DNA of 64,000 nucleotides from Bugula neritina (GCA_964035545.1 OZ037765.1:25352504-25416503), one strand, 5' to 3'. Shown: positions 12,201 to 25,297, numbered from the stretch's first letter. Numbers and translations are program-made. The notes: generated from the letters alone by a model not told the origin.

Positions 12201-13382
12201 TTTAAATCCCACAAAGATCGGCAGTGGCATAAAAAACATTAAATCAAAATTTCTTTTGCCTAGAAGTTCTATTGCCAGTATGGCTTAAGTTGATGCCCAT
12301 TCCATAAAATCTAACACTACTTTCCAATAGGGATTTACCTTGCAAGCAATATCTTGCCCTATTATCCTACACTGAAAAATCCTGTATAACATAACATAAT
12401 ATTTTATGGTTGCTGTAACTAGTGTGACATTTTTATAATTATGGTGGTCATTTTAATATTACTCAGTAATTCTAATAGATCGAGTAAACTTAAATCACAA
12501 TTATAGTTTTGGTTGCAATCTAGTACTTTTTATATTATAAAAAAACTTGGAATCTACTTATACTTTGCATAAGTAAAAGTAGATCCGACAAATTAATTGT
12601 AGTTCACCTAAATGTATCAGGTAAAGTTACATAAAAATGTTTAGCTGATGTTTTCTTACTATACAGTAAAATATAATTTTTACAGTATATAAAACATTAT
12701 TTTGATCAAAATACAAAAATGTTATATAGGGTTTAACAACGCAAAAAAGTTTTGTGATAGAAGACTTTTCAACTTGATTAGGACATAATTTTATTTGGCT
12801 TTTAAATGACTTGATTGAGCATTGAAATTGATTTGACCTGAATTGATTGAGACACTGACCAACTTTAGAATTGCAACTCGAAATTTTTATAACTACATGA
12901 AATATAAAACAAGTAAAACTGCTAGCAAGTAGCATAGCCAAAAATATTTTAGAATTTAAATAGGTTAATCTAAAATAATATTATATAAAAAAGTATTCTC
13001 TAACGCCCATTAGTAGGCTAGTAAGTAGGTTCATCAGTAATAAGTAATAACAATAACTACTACTACTACTAGTAGTAGTAGTACTACTACTAGTAGTAGT
13101 ACTACTAATACTGATAGTGATACAAACTTAAATTTATTATGATTATAGTTATTTGGAATTTAATGAGTCAATGACCCTTTGAAATAATGATAATAATTGT
13201 AATCTATAGCTAATACTGATACAACTGGTACTACATAATAGCAATAATACAAGAAAAAAAACTTACCTATAGGACATTGAACCTCCAATCATGTGAACAG
13301 TTACTGCATAATCTGTGTAGCAAATAGATGTGTACGTAATAAGTACACAAAACAATCCAAACATATCAGTACGAAACACCAT
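9272..13382 (-). CDS. DHHC-type protein S-palmitoyltransferase (ZDHHC3/7-like)
   Basis: Membrane enzyme that transfers palmitate from acyl-CoA to protein cysteines, usually at Golgi or plasma membrane. Exons in minus order: 13382-13267, 11991-11832, 11711-11596, 11477-11416, 10927-10837, 10343-10271, 10123-10018, 9351-9272. All are GT-AG and in phase, giving 267 aa. The ATG at 13382 has an in-frame TAA nine bases upstream. TM1 is about residues 8-30 and TM2 41-65, followed by TCDPGIV (the DPG motif). The cysteine-rich domain at 98-140 carries [13 protein letters not shown] and DHHCPWINNC; the catalytic Cys is 129. TM3 is about 139-167 and TM4 184-203. After TM4 comes [16 protein letters not shown], where a clear TTxE motif is not visible. 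The protein ends with a basic stretch, [15 protein letters not shown]. The subfamily is uncertain; ZDHHC3/7 is the closest by general layout. Confidence 0.93.
9671..9717. repeat. Perfect 23-bp inverted repeat with 1-bp spacer
   Basis: The arms 9671-9693 (CTATGAATGGAACAGCATCT plus AGA) and 9695-9717 are exact reverse complements around a single A at 9694. It lies in the last intron of the DHHC gene. The outermost 15 bases (CTATGAATGGAACAG) recur at 37803-37817, so the arms may belong to a dispersed repeat family. Confidence 0.9.
10568..10829. repeat. 15-bp minisatellite next to a DHHC-gene splice donor
   Basis: Tandem copies of GTGTTACTAGAGTAA, with AGCAA variants and shorter 11-bp copies, run for about 260 bp. 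The array ends seven bases from the donor of the 10927-10837 exon (donor 10836-10831), so on the coding strand it starts almost at the 5' splice site. Confidence 0.9.
13056..13107. repeat. Self-complementary ACT/AGT triplet repeat
   Basis: Blocks of ACT repeats alternate with AGT repeats. These are mutual reverse complements, so the stretch can form several short hairpins. It lies in the first intron of the DHHC gene. Confidence 0.85.
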
Positions 13383-15203
13383 TTTGAATTAAACTTCCGA
13401 GTAGTAGTACAAGTACCACTTGAAGTTGAATTTAAACCAGAGGCAGAACTACAACTTAAACTTCAAAAATTTTGATACAGAATCAGAATGAGAATTTAAA
13501 TGGGGTCAACAAAATCAAATGAATCACCATTTAATTTTTGCAAATTAATTTTCAATCAAATTCTACACAATTTTCAAATGTATTATGGTGTGTTGTACTT
13601 GTAGTTAGTCAGCACGACTTTGTCTATGTTTACGAAAGACAATCAACTGCGTCAGGTTTGTTATTTATTACATCCATGTTGGATTTAGATATGTTGGTTG
13701 GTATACTGGCTCTGGAATCCTTTACGAAACACGTTATATATCTACGGGAAAGGTAACTTCCTATGTCCTAAAACATAATTTATTCATCGCCATTCGTATG
13801 TGCTGGTGTTGTAGTTTTGGGCAATAAACTACTAAGTTGTGGGCTATGCGGGTGTAACAAAGCTAGAACATAACTCTTTGTGTGTTTAAGAGAGAGAACT
13901 GGAATTGCAATCCTTGAGAGAATAGCTATATTTATAACACTTAGCAATTACAATTACATCAAGATAAAAGCCAATGATATTAATAGAAACTATATACTAG
14001 TAGTAGTCACAATAGCCAAATGTGTCTGGGCTCTCGGGATGTCTTGCTTATAAAGGAGAGCTTGGTGTCAATCGGCATGAGCCTGGATGGGCAGTTGTGG
14101 CATCCCAGAGTGCCACCGCTACATTTTACAGAGTGCTGCACTGGCATAATGGAATGCCATAATATAGTTTGTCCCTAATACTAGCGCATAGACGAGGTTC
14201 AAAGTATGATGTGGGTAGAGGGGTAGCATAACATGTCCCACAGCCATTACACTAGTATAAAAATTTTTTAGCACACACAGCTTAACAAGTGTTACATTTA
14301 TTGCAATATAATATATGGAAAACCTTGAAATCACTAAAGACCTCTAATGCTACCACACAGCCATTTAACTTCAAATTTGAGCCTATATAGGAGTGTTATC
14401 CTGTACATACTGCAGCCTCAAATGTGCATCCTAGACAAATGAACAAAATATTATATACATGAGCGCTTTTTTAATTTATTTAAAATTTTAATTGCATGTA
14501 TTGTGCATATACCTATTTGATAGAATATTTTAAAATTATGAGCATTTCCTAAATAATGTATCAGTGTGTAGAGGTTAGTTCTATATGTTGTGAGGAACCA
14601 ATGCTACAATATTATGTTGTAATTATGACAAAATCACTTTCAAGTTACTTATTTTTGTTTATGTACTAAGCATACTAGCCAGGTCCTGCTTAGTTATCGC
14701 ATCAATTATAAACATGAAACTTTCTGTAATAATTTAAATGTCAAATCATAAAAGTCATGCATTTGTTTACTCCACTTACTTTTACATGCTGTATAGCAAT
14801 TTGGGTTCCTGGCATTTAATTAAGAATTCTACGTGTAACGCTAAAATTTGTATCTAGGCTACAGATTAATTTTCCTAACGTATTAAAAATCATTTAATTT
14901 ATTGCAGTAGTTGATTTACATTGTGTGCAATATTACAATGTTATATGGAATGGTGCTTTATTGACTATTTGGAGTTATTTTATCCAAGCTATTTAGGATG
15001 TTGCGGTTTCGTAGTGACCGTTCAACATGCGCGAACGCCTGACGCTTCAATATAAAATCAGTAGGAAATTAAATACTCAATACTTCCTATGCTAGAAGAG
15101 CGATTGTAAGCTTGGAACTGTTAAGGTCCTCATAACACTTCACAGTGTTCGAAGAAGTTGGTGTAACAAAATCAATGTGAATATTTGGAAAATCACCAGC
15201 AAT
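13383..15203. other. Divergent intergenic region between the DHHC gene and DM13 gene A
   Basis: The start codons of the minus-strand DHHC gene and the plus-strand DM13 gene A are 1.8 kb apart, so this interval should hold both promoters. A less AT-rich block at about 14010-14230 looks unlike its surroundings and could be an old repeat, but I cannot classify it. No supported exon was seen. Confidence 0.5.
15051..15057 (+). promoter_or_regulatory. Candidate TATA box of DM13 gene A
   Basis: TATAAAA lies about 150 bp upstream of the ATG at 15204, leaving room for a start site near 15080 and a 5' leader of about 120 bases. The tandem paralogue has a comparable TATAAAA upstream of its ATG, which supports the reading. 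Inferred from position and motif only. Confidence 0.4.
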
Positions 15204-18200
15204 ATGCCGTTAAAACCAGGAAAACCTTGTTTTGACTCCACAACACGTCGAATTCTAAGCCTTTTCACTGTTCTACTAGTATTACCTTTCGGTAAGTTAA
15301 AGTTTAGGCTTTTACTTTTACTTTTAGTTTTACCTCAAGTCTAACTTCAAGAAAAAAAACTGTTGTACAATTATATTTAATTGATGAATTATTTAACTCA
15401 TTGAAGTCATTGATGAGTTAAAATATAATAAGTTAAATTGCTAATGCAGTAATGGCAATGTTATTGTCTTACTCTTTGTAAAACTAAAAGTAGAAGAAAA
15501 TCACTTTTAGTTTTACTTTTACTTTTAGTAAAACTAAATCAGTAAATCACTAAATGGAGTCATAATGATAATGATTAACCAATAATGCGAAGGTTAGTGG
15601 CAATGGTAGTATTAGTAGTATTAGTTTTATAATTTAAGTTATTTATATTTATAATTTAGATTGTTATTAATGGCAATTGGCAATGTTCATACTGATATTG
15701 TGATTAGAAGATTTAGATCAACTTGGATGTTAAGTCAAATTATGATGATCATAATGATGATAATCTTTTTAATTTTAACCCATCTTTAAGCTAATGATAT
15801 TTTCATTAGAGACATGTTGTTTACTAATAATGCTGTTATCTTCACATCCTAAACTCAGCAACGATTGCGGACACTTATGACTTATGGACTAATTGTCTTA
15901 AACTTGCAAAAGCTGCCATGTCAATTAATAGTAATACTCATACATGTATTATAGTCATAGTGTACTAGTATGTTTAATATAGTCATGCTGATAGTGATAA
16001 CTCTTGCAAATATTTGCTTTTCTTGTTCTTACTAAGTTTCATTCGATACTATTGTTAGGACTAGTATTCTATAAAACAAGAGTTAGGTTTGCTGGCAAGT
16101 GTCAAAGCCCTAACTTTTTGCATACATATATGCCAATTTAGCTTATAGTAGCATTATTGTAATTTTTCAATTCATTGATTAGGCTTTGAGTTATTCACTA
16201 AATGCTGAGGTAAATTTTAGCCTATTTCATCACTAACTTTTCTCTGATACTGCTGTAGATAATATAGCCAAAGCTATGTTATTGTAAGACTTACATTATT
16301 CTCATTTTTTTGTAATTGTGGCTACCATGTGCATCACCTTTATAAATATTTTCTAATCAATCATGTTTTAGTTGGATAGAGTCCAAAAGTCAACAAAAGT
16401 CAACAAATATTATATGGACCAGTTAATTAGTTTACTGTAGTTTGGTCTGGTAGTGCATTGTTAATGTAGTAATTTAAACCCCTACTAATAACATAAAAAG
16501 TTGTCCGTTATAAGCTTTTAATGCATTTTTCTTTGTCTGTCCAACAAAATTGTCTAATGAATTGTTGAGCTAAGGATTTTAACCTTACCTGATATTTCAC
16601 TGCCATGGCACTAATATAATAATTAATACATCATAAAATCACTAATGTTTTCTTCAAAATAAATTATAACTTATAACCTTGATTTTAATTTTGTCATAGG
16701 TGCACAAGCTGAGTTCCCTTATTATGGAAAACTCATTCAAAATGGATTTGGTGCAAATCCTACCCACGGGCTGGCTGGGAGTATATATGCTGTAGATGCA
16801 AACTCCTTCCAAGTTACTGGCTTCACATTTGACGCTATTGGAGGAGGTTAGTATGTAATTTGCAGCTACTCTAAACATTTGTCATAACGTCATTATACTT
16901 GGCGTAATGTATGTCATACTTGGAGAAAAACTCATGTTTATATTGTAAGAAGGTGCAGTTGTATGATAATTTACTTAATCATGTATAGTAGTAGCCTATA
17001 TATAGTTTGCTGCATTGTCTCAACAATTCTTAGTATCATGTGACAAGTATTGAAACATCTGTAGAGTGAAGTAGAGAGTTATTTAGTAGTTATTAAGAGT
17101 ATGTTATTTGATTGTATATATATATATATATATATATATACTTATTCCTTCCCTTACTTAGTTTATTCATATTTCCCCATTTATTTATATGTTGTTCAAA
17201 GTATAAAAATACTAAGAAACTTTCTAAATATCCCCTTCAATGTCCCATCGCTTAAATTAGCGTTGTAGTAGCATTATTATTACATCTTATCTACCTTACG
17301 CCAGTGTGCCCTTACTGTAATTTCACCTTGGTAACTTGGCATAGTTTCTAAACATGTAGCACTATTCCAAAAACCTCTGCTGTAACAATAAGTGGTAGAG
17401 CAGCTACATATTTTGACTTGGTATATTTTGTTATAAAATGACTCAACAGTATTGCTTTTAGTTTTAAAAGAGAAACTTTTGGCCTATAAGGGCGATGAAA
17501 TAGTTTTTACTATATTATTCGAGCATCCAAAATATTAGCTTACTAAGTTTTCTATACTTCACTGGGTCTTTTTAGTGTAATGCATGCACTGCACAGTTGT
17601 TAGTTTATTATGAACTTTTATTCATGAGTTCCATCAAAATGCAATTTTTTAGACTGGGCAGTTATCATCAGTGTGCACTGCTCTGTAACAGTACACACAA
17701 GTATGCTTGAAACTATATATAGCCTATTTATCAATGGAACTACCTTCTTATGGTTAGCTTAGTCATCATTACCTCGCTAGAATTTTATTATAGACCATAG
17801 TTCCGTTGTATTTCCTTGTTACAACCTTATGTAGAATGACATTGCATTTTTAAAGAATGTTGAGTATAATATACACTGATTATTCACAATACTCTATTAT
17901 GTATTGAGAATTACTGTTATTGACTCATTTGGCCAGTGCAGTCATGTATCAGTAATATGTGAAACCTAAGCTACAGTTACTACTCGAGTTCACTTTAAAA
18001 TCAATACTAATTTTTTGCAGACTCGGCTTTTATATTGGGAGTTGATAAAGATTACGCTACTGCTTCTGGGAGTGGAGCAGATAGTACAGCCGTGGCCATT
18101 TCCAATCCCCTTGGACAGTCGTAAGCATTGATTTGTGTGCACTGGGCGGTTCACTGTCCATTGTTATCTAGATGATTACTTTATATTTCTATTATGCTTC

Positions 18201-21200
18201 AGCTATATTCAAAGGCTGTAGCTACCGTATAATATAGGCTAATATTGCATCAAGTTATATTGAACGGTATTTTGCACTATATTTTATTGAGTTCAAATAC
18301 AACTTTCATATAAGTAATTGAATATACCGCAAATACAAGTTTGTTTTAAGGAAGTATTTAGTTTTATCGTCTCATCCTAGATTATATTTTACGTAGAAAT
18401 TAGATAAACAGGTTATCAATTACACTAGTGATAGATAATTTGGTGTGCAAGTAGAATAAACTGTAGACTATAGAGGCCTGTTTTTAGTGTTACTAAAAAT
18501 AAGCACAATAATATTTAAAAATAGCTTTTACATATCTTTTGTAGCATGTTGTGTTTATTAAGGTTGCTTTATAACTTTTCCTAGTATTGAAAATATGGAT
18601 TATAATATTATGACTCTTCATTCTTTACTCTTGTATATCCTTTTACCTTGATGTGTGTTTATCTTGACTAGAGCACCACTGAGAGCATATAATGGGGAGA
18701 CGGTAATGCTGGAACTTCCAACGGGCATGACACTTTCTGATTACAAGTATATTGCCGTAGGCAACAAAACAACTAAAGTAATTGCATAAAATAATTTCTA
18801 CTTTGCTGTATATGAAAATAGCCTACTATTTATTAATAAAATGAATGTCAAGAATGTTGTAATTTGGATGTTTAATAAGGTTCCATAAACTATATGTGTT
18901 GAATATCCAACTGTTCTACACACTCGGCAACAGTAACTGGAAGTGTCATATTACAGCGGATTGTTTATCATTTAATTTAAGTTGTGCAATTTCAGGGAAG
19001 CTTGTTGCATACATTTCATATCATGAAGTATTAAAACGGACTCTTGCAGTCAACACATGACTCTACATATATTGCGTATCACTTTTTATTGAGAAATATG
19101 GAAGTAAACTGTTTTAATTAACAGGAGCTCTATGGTGGTGCAGATATCCCCAATGGTTTCAGTGCACCAGCACCGCAGAATGTCGGAAGGTTTTCTAACC
19201 TGGCTCATGGTGTTGCTTCTGGGGAAGTTACGGTGCTGAATGATAGAATGATTTCTATCAAAGCATTTCGGTATGATGGACAGGGCCCTGGTAAGTTATT
19301 TAGTTACTATTAGCTATGACTTATGCTTTGTTCTCATGATATTTAAATTTATTGTTGGTATATAAGGAAATAGAATGACTTGCATTTCGGTTTTGCACTA
19401 TATTTTATACTGTAAATGTAGCACATTGCCACGGCAACTATACAGGGTTTTATGGTGACATCTGGATATAAATTATAGGATTAAGTGTTCACATGATAAT
19501 CCCTGTACATTGCTCCTCATTTCCTTTTATACCATGTATTTTCTAACTTATATTTTTTAACTTTGTTCTATGCATTGTACTATTTCTATGTATTACTCTT
19601 GAAGATGCATTCTTCTACGTTGGCACTACCAGTAATGTCGCGGGTGGGCAAAGATCGCCATATGGTAAAATACCTGATGAAAATGGAAACAGGTTAGGAA
19701 GTTTTCCTATGAACAACTATTGTTCTTTGTTCAAGTTTATGTCACAAGAGTAAAATTTCGATGCACATTTTAAATAATTGTTGTTATTTGTATTGATTGT
19801 AAGTTGGTTCATTTTAAAGTTTTTTTAAGTGAGCATTAAAAATTGTACAGGCATTGAATTAAAATTGAACTTGACATATTGCATATCACTTATTATTTAG
19901 ACATAATAAGTAAACCTATTCAATTAACAGGGAATTTAGAATTAAAATTGAAATCTTTATTTTAGTCGAACCAAAGCTAAAGCCTACTCTGATAGGGATA
20001 TTGTGCTCACCCTACCCAACACCATGTCTGTTACTGATCTCAAGTGGCTCAGCATGTTCTGTATTTCTTATGCTCATGACTTTGGAAATGTTAAATTTCC
20101 TGCTAACTTGAACGTACCTCCCTACTCTGAGATTGGTAAGTATGGAATAGTTGTTTGTAAGGTTTGAGCTAATATCTGTTTACTAAATATGTGATGTTTT
20201 GATTGTATGTAACAAAATGCCAGCTTAATTCACCTGAGGCTAGGTTTTGGTTTCTGTTGATAGAACCAGGGAAGGTATCTGAGAAAAATGGGTTTTTTAG
20301 TGTTCTGCATCTAAAAGGCTTGCTAGAAAATGCCTTCACATACTCAATTACCCTTGTGCTATCTCAATAATACTTTTTTTTGGTTGTTATTCAGTCGCAA
20401 ATGTATTGTAGACATGGATCATAGTGGAATGCATTACTATAATAAATAGATATAAATTGCACTGGAATGTAATAACTGTATTACTATAACTGTAGATATA
20501 GATCGGAATGGAATGAATTGTGAGAAGTTGGATGATGATTTACAAGTATCGTGGTTGATTGAAGGCGATGTGATAACTATAGAGTTGGCTGGCAATATTG
20601 GTAGGTTGTCTTGTATATCAACAGTGACTTCAGGTGATCGGTAATCTTTGAACGCAATGCATACTTGTGTGCAATATTACGGCTTAATTGCCTTCTTCTG
20701 GTGGCTAATGTTTGTTATTAATCAGTCTTTAGTCAACTGTAGTTTGATATTTGAATTTTCTCACCACTCAATTCCATTATGCTGTCAGGTTTTCCAGGTG
20801 CTACAATGTAACCCTGAGTCTATTTTATTACTTTTTAAATTTCGTCAAGCAGATGGTTTTTGAAATTTATTCACACATTTTCAACAACATGTTTTGAGAT
20901 TGTATCAGTTTTAGTAAATAGTGATTTTGTACTTTTAAATTAATAGTTTTCATCAACATCAGTTATAATAAAGAATAATTTGCTGTGAATTCAGTTTTAT
21001 TTTAGCAGCTAGCAATTTTAAACTGATATAGAAAATATTGTGTGTTTATTTACTACGCTATGATATTGTGTTCACGCCTGTGTTGCAGATCGTAATAAAG
21101 ACTATATGGCTTTTGGTTTGAGTGGAAGTGAAACTGCTACAGCAATGATCAATGCTGATGTTGTTGTCGCTGATTTTCGAGATAATGATATGCCGAGAGC

Positions 21201-24200
21201 AATTGATTACCACCTCACATCTTACGCGCAGGTTTGATCTTTTTAGGCTGGCTCTATGTCTAATTTAAGAAGTTTATGGCAGAATTTTTTGTAACAATTA
21301 TTACTGTTGACTCTTGGAGTTATGATTAATATTGCGTTCAATGTTTAATGTCTCTTTGGCCAGTGTGCTGGAAATGGTGGTGCTTGTCCAGATACGAGCA
21401 GTTCTAATGGCGCTGCCGACGATGTCATGACTGTCACTGGCCAGGTGACGAATGGAATTACTCGAGTCAAGTATCAGCGAGCTCTTACTACAGGTATGGT
21501 TGCGCTATTTTATTGACTTAAGGTGGTCACCCAACATCGTGTAGGAAAAGTTCTTGCAGTTTTGACTTCTGAAAAAGTCAGTTGTTGAAAATTGGAATTT
21601 TCTTCTTTTTTAGCAACTAGCACATCTCGGAGTTTTCGTTTAAACAGGTTTATTACTTTGTTAGTCTGTTTTAATATAACAAGTTGAGTTGCTAGTGTTT
21701 CTCAACTAAAGTTCAAAATAAAAAATGATTATTCATAATAGTAAATTTTCAACTCTTTTGCCAGCTTGTTAGTTTTTGCTTAATTTTATTGAAGTGTGAG
21801 TTTTGCAATAATTTTGTTCCCACCTCACATTGCTTATTTCCCAACTGCTCTGTGAATGGTGTATGACTTTAATTCTATAAGATCTCACTTTAATACAGGT
21901 GATGTCGGTGCTAATAAGGACAAAGTGTTCAAAGTAGACGGCTCCCAGCAGACTATCGTTTGGGCTATTGGTCCACTCAACACTAAAATGGAAGCTGCAA
22001 AGCATTACAACGGAAAACGTCAATCAAGTATGTTGTTTGGAAACTATTGTAATTGTCAGCCAAGGTGAAAAGTTTTAATTAGAATTTTATGTCCTGAATT
22101 TTAGGTTATTCACATGTCTTCCTATTTGTTATGTTGTAATGCTTGCTAAAAATGGACATTACACTTCCTATTTAAAACTTATCAATTTATAATTTATGGA
22201 TTTTTAGTATTTTATCTGTATCCATGTTTTTAGTTTCTATCCTTCCTTTACTTGTGGTAAACACATGTCATTATTGTTTTATAAACAAACATTTATTAAC
22301 CTAAATAAATTTATGAACATGTAATGGTTGGTTACAGCAACAACTCCTGCTAAGATCAATTTCAACAGAACCGTAGCTGACAACTGTCCTAGTTTTGTGG
22401 TGTTAGATGACGTGGAACTGCCAGATTTTCAACCTCATCATCTGTATGGTGAAGAGGGAACCGTTTTTACGGTAGAAATTGGTCAGGCAGGTTCTGAACA
22501 GGGATACAAGGCTCTAACAGGTATATCTAGTTATTAAATTACGGATACATACTTACTTAGGTGATAAACTTTAGAAAAAAAACTTATTTTAGTGTAAAAA
22601 CATTCTTGAGATACTAACAAGAATGTTTTTTGTTAGTGTCTCAATAAAGTGCTTTAATTCTATTGATAATCTTGTTGCCCATTCCATAGCTTTTTCCGTC
22701 AGCGTTTTAGTAGGTTTTAGAATATTTGCTCTTTGGCCCTGATATCGACACGGTTGCAAGTAGTCAGCTACAACTGTAGTACAAATTATGTTATTTCAAA
22801 GTTGCTGATTTTGCTGTGTAATGAGTCAGTACCAACTGGTGCAAAGACCTGTTATCTTTATTACATGCCAATTGGGCATGTCCACAAATCTAGAAATTTT
22901 ACATGTTCGAGCATATCAATATGTGTTTTTTTCATTGGAGGAGTTCTTCTTAATAAAACATATTGTATTTAAACACTTAGTGGCAAATATTGACTATATT
23001 CTCTATAATAAAAAAACTCCGTTTATCTACTAAATGCATCGATTGGCTATGCGTCTTGTATTTATAAAATGAAATCTTGAAAGATAAAGTTTAATTTTGA
23101 TATAGACACATTCAGCTTTATTGGCTGTACATTTTTGTATTTCTAAAAACTTCCTAAATGTTATACAGTTTTGTTAATTTTGATATCTGTTGCATTCTAG
23201 GTTTACCATCATGGGGCATTGCATGGTATGTCAATGGTATACTGATACCAGAGTTGCATCTGAAAAGAGGCGTGTCTTACACATTCAGGGTCGGTGGGGG
23301 TACTGACCCTAAGGAGGGCTCTAAGTATCACCCCCTTTACTTCACTAATGATGTAGAAGGTGGATTTAACCAGGTTAGCAGATTTCATATTTGCTCTGTT
23401 GTTTGAAATTATAGCGGTAGTTGTCATACATCTGTCACAAATGACAGCATTTAGCTTTTCCAATCGGCATCTATGGTGTCTCTGACATAGTAGTTTCTTT
23501 AGATGTGAGATAGTGACATGGTGGTGGCACGCATCTAGTTTGCATCTCTAGCCGGGCTGGCTTCTAAAAACAAACCGGTTCAATATTGGAGTTTTTTAGA
23601 TCCCATTTAATGACCTCCTTGAACCTAAGTCGTGGTCTTCCGGTGTGGTGATTGTTCCTCCATCAGTAGTAGGATATATAGATTACTTAGTTAGTTAGAG
23701 ACAATCTAGCTCTGTAATAAAACAACAATGTTTTATTTTAGACTGGCAATGGTACAATATATCCAGGAAAAGTTGATGGTAATGCAATGCAATATGCAGG
23801 CAAGTGTTTTATCATAATTTCCAGCATAGTATGTTTTGTTATAAGGGATTGTCTATTTATATAGTTTTCAACTGTATTATTCTCCAAACTAAATAAAATA
23901 AGGGTGTTTTACTAAAAAATTGTGTTGATCAATTTTCAAAACTCTGCTGATGAAATGTAGAAGCAAAAGCCAAGAGTTGTGTTATTTCTATTGACATGAT
24001 ATTAAGTGTAAATTGACTTATTGAGATTTAAAAAAATGCCTTTGCTATTGTTAGGAAGTTGCTTTTTGGTGCTTAGTCTATTGCATTATATGTAGTAAGA
24101 CTACTTTATTTCTAAAGATGCGTTTATACCTTCACCCTAACCCCAGTTAACAAAATTATTATATAAACCATTATTATCATTCTAGTTGCTAACTTAATGA

Positions 24201-24982
24201 AAAATAATTTCATAGCTGTGCTTTGATATTTGCAATTTTTTAAATTTCAATACCAGGTTTTTAAGCAAGGAACACCCAACAATTCTTCTAGGTAATTTTG
24301 TGTCATTTTTAAATAGCAGTGAGAAAAAGGTATAATTTTCATTTTATCTGATAGCAGTTTTAAGGAACACCTATTTTGATGAGCGTTATTCAGCTACAAA
24401 AAGCTCTTGCTGTACATAATAACTTGAGAAAATATGTACGCAATGTTTTTCATGTGCCGAAAATGTCTTTTATATAGCTTTGTAAGTCCAAACTGTGTCT
24501 GATTGATTTTTTTGTATTTATTAAACAGTTGGGGGTTACTGTGAGTGGAAGTTAAGAAGCAGTGCAGTAGCTAAGCTCGATTCTGGATTTATATACCCAT
24601 GTTTTGAAACTTTCCAAAAGGATTTATATCTGGATTGTGATAACACTGGCGAATACACTGATTTTGTGTTCACTCCAGATAGCTCTACACCAGATCTTCT
24701 CTACTATCAGGTAAAGCCATGTTTATCCTCTACTATGTGATAGTAATCATCAGTTGTGTTCACAGAAATACAAGCCCATCATCTCATAGTAATACTGTCT
24801 TGGATATTCATTTCTAGTGTTACACGCATAAGAGTTTGGGATGGAAAGTGCACATTTATGATGAGCTGCCAACGAAAAGAATTGCAGACATTCCTTGCCT
24901 TGCTGAAAGTTTCGCTACTTGTTCTTCAGTTTCCATCAGTTTGTTGATATTATTTGCATTGCTTAATTTACTATTTGTATGA
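15204..24982 (+). CDS. DM13-DM13-DOMON-cupredoxin-like protein, paralogue A (Knickkopf/Skeletor type)
   Basis: Likely secreted, membrane-anchored extracellular protein. Exons: 15204-15291, 16700-16846, 18021-18120, 18672-18777, 19125-19290, 19605-19692, 19966-20135, 20496-20600, 21089-21231, 21364-21493, 21899-22027, 22338-22520, 23201-23373, 23742-23799, 24529-24710, 24818-24982; 710 aa, all in phase. The signal peptide ends near residue 33. DM13-1 is about 35-147 (starts YYGKLIQNGFGANPTHGLAG), DM13-2 about 149-283, and DOMON about 295-455 (DYMAFGLSGSETATAMINAD, then CAGNGGACPDTSS). The C-terminal region, 465-675, has HPLYFT and CYTHKSLGWKV, as in cupredoxin-like domains. A hydrophobic tail at about 691-710 ends the protein, GPI-signal-like. 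Two DM13, DOMON, plastocyanin-like domain and GPI tail is the layout of insect Knickkopf, which organises cuticle chitin; function here is inferred. Intron 14 is GC-AG. Intron 13 holds a LINE remnant. Confidence 0.88.
17115..17141. repeat. (TA)n microsatellite in intron 2 of gene A
   Basis: A run of about 13 TA dinucleotides, in the intron between the exons at 16700-16846 and 18021-18120. Confidence 0.9.
23470..23690 (-). pseudogene. Degenerate non-LTR retrotransposon fragment (reverse transcriptase C-terminal end)
   Basis: On the minus strand one frame reads RNNHHTGRPRLRFKEVIKWD, then LKNSNIEP and a stop, then more open sequence. The GRPRLRFKEV-x-K-x-DLK signature is typical of the extreme C-terminal end of non-LTR retrotransposon polyproteins. 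The frame contains a stop codon and has no flanking polymerase domain, so this is a decayed 5'-truncated copy. It lies just downstream of the 23201-23373 exon, in intron 13 of DM13 gene A and antisense to it. Confidence 0.6.
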
Positions 24983-25297
24983 AATATTCTAAAACTTTCA
25001 TACTAACTTCATGTGTATTTTATGTTTGTGCAACTAATTTGTGTTTTTTTATACTCCATTGTTTTTTCTTACTTATCAAAAGTTAATTTTTGTTGTATTG
25101 TGTATTAATTTTCTGTGATGCAAATTCAAGTTATTTTATGTTACAATAGTTTATAAAAGCAATATAATATCTTTATTTTTCTAATGACTCACCTATTGAT
25201 TCATGCAACTAGACTCTCAATTTATTTTTGAGAGTCTACGTTTACAATTTTTATTTGAATGAACTCTATTTTTCTTTATTGAATGCTGTCATTTATT

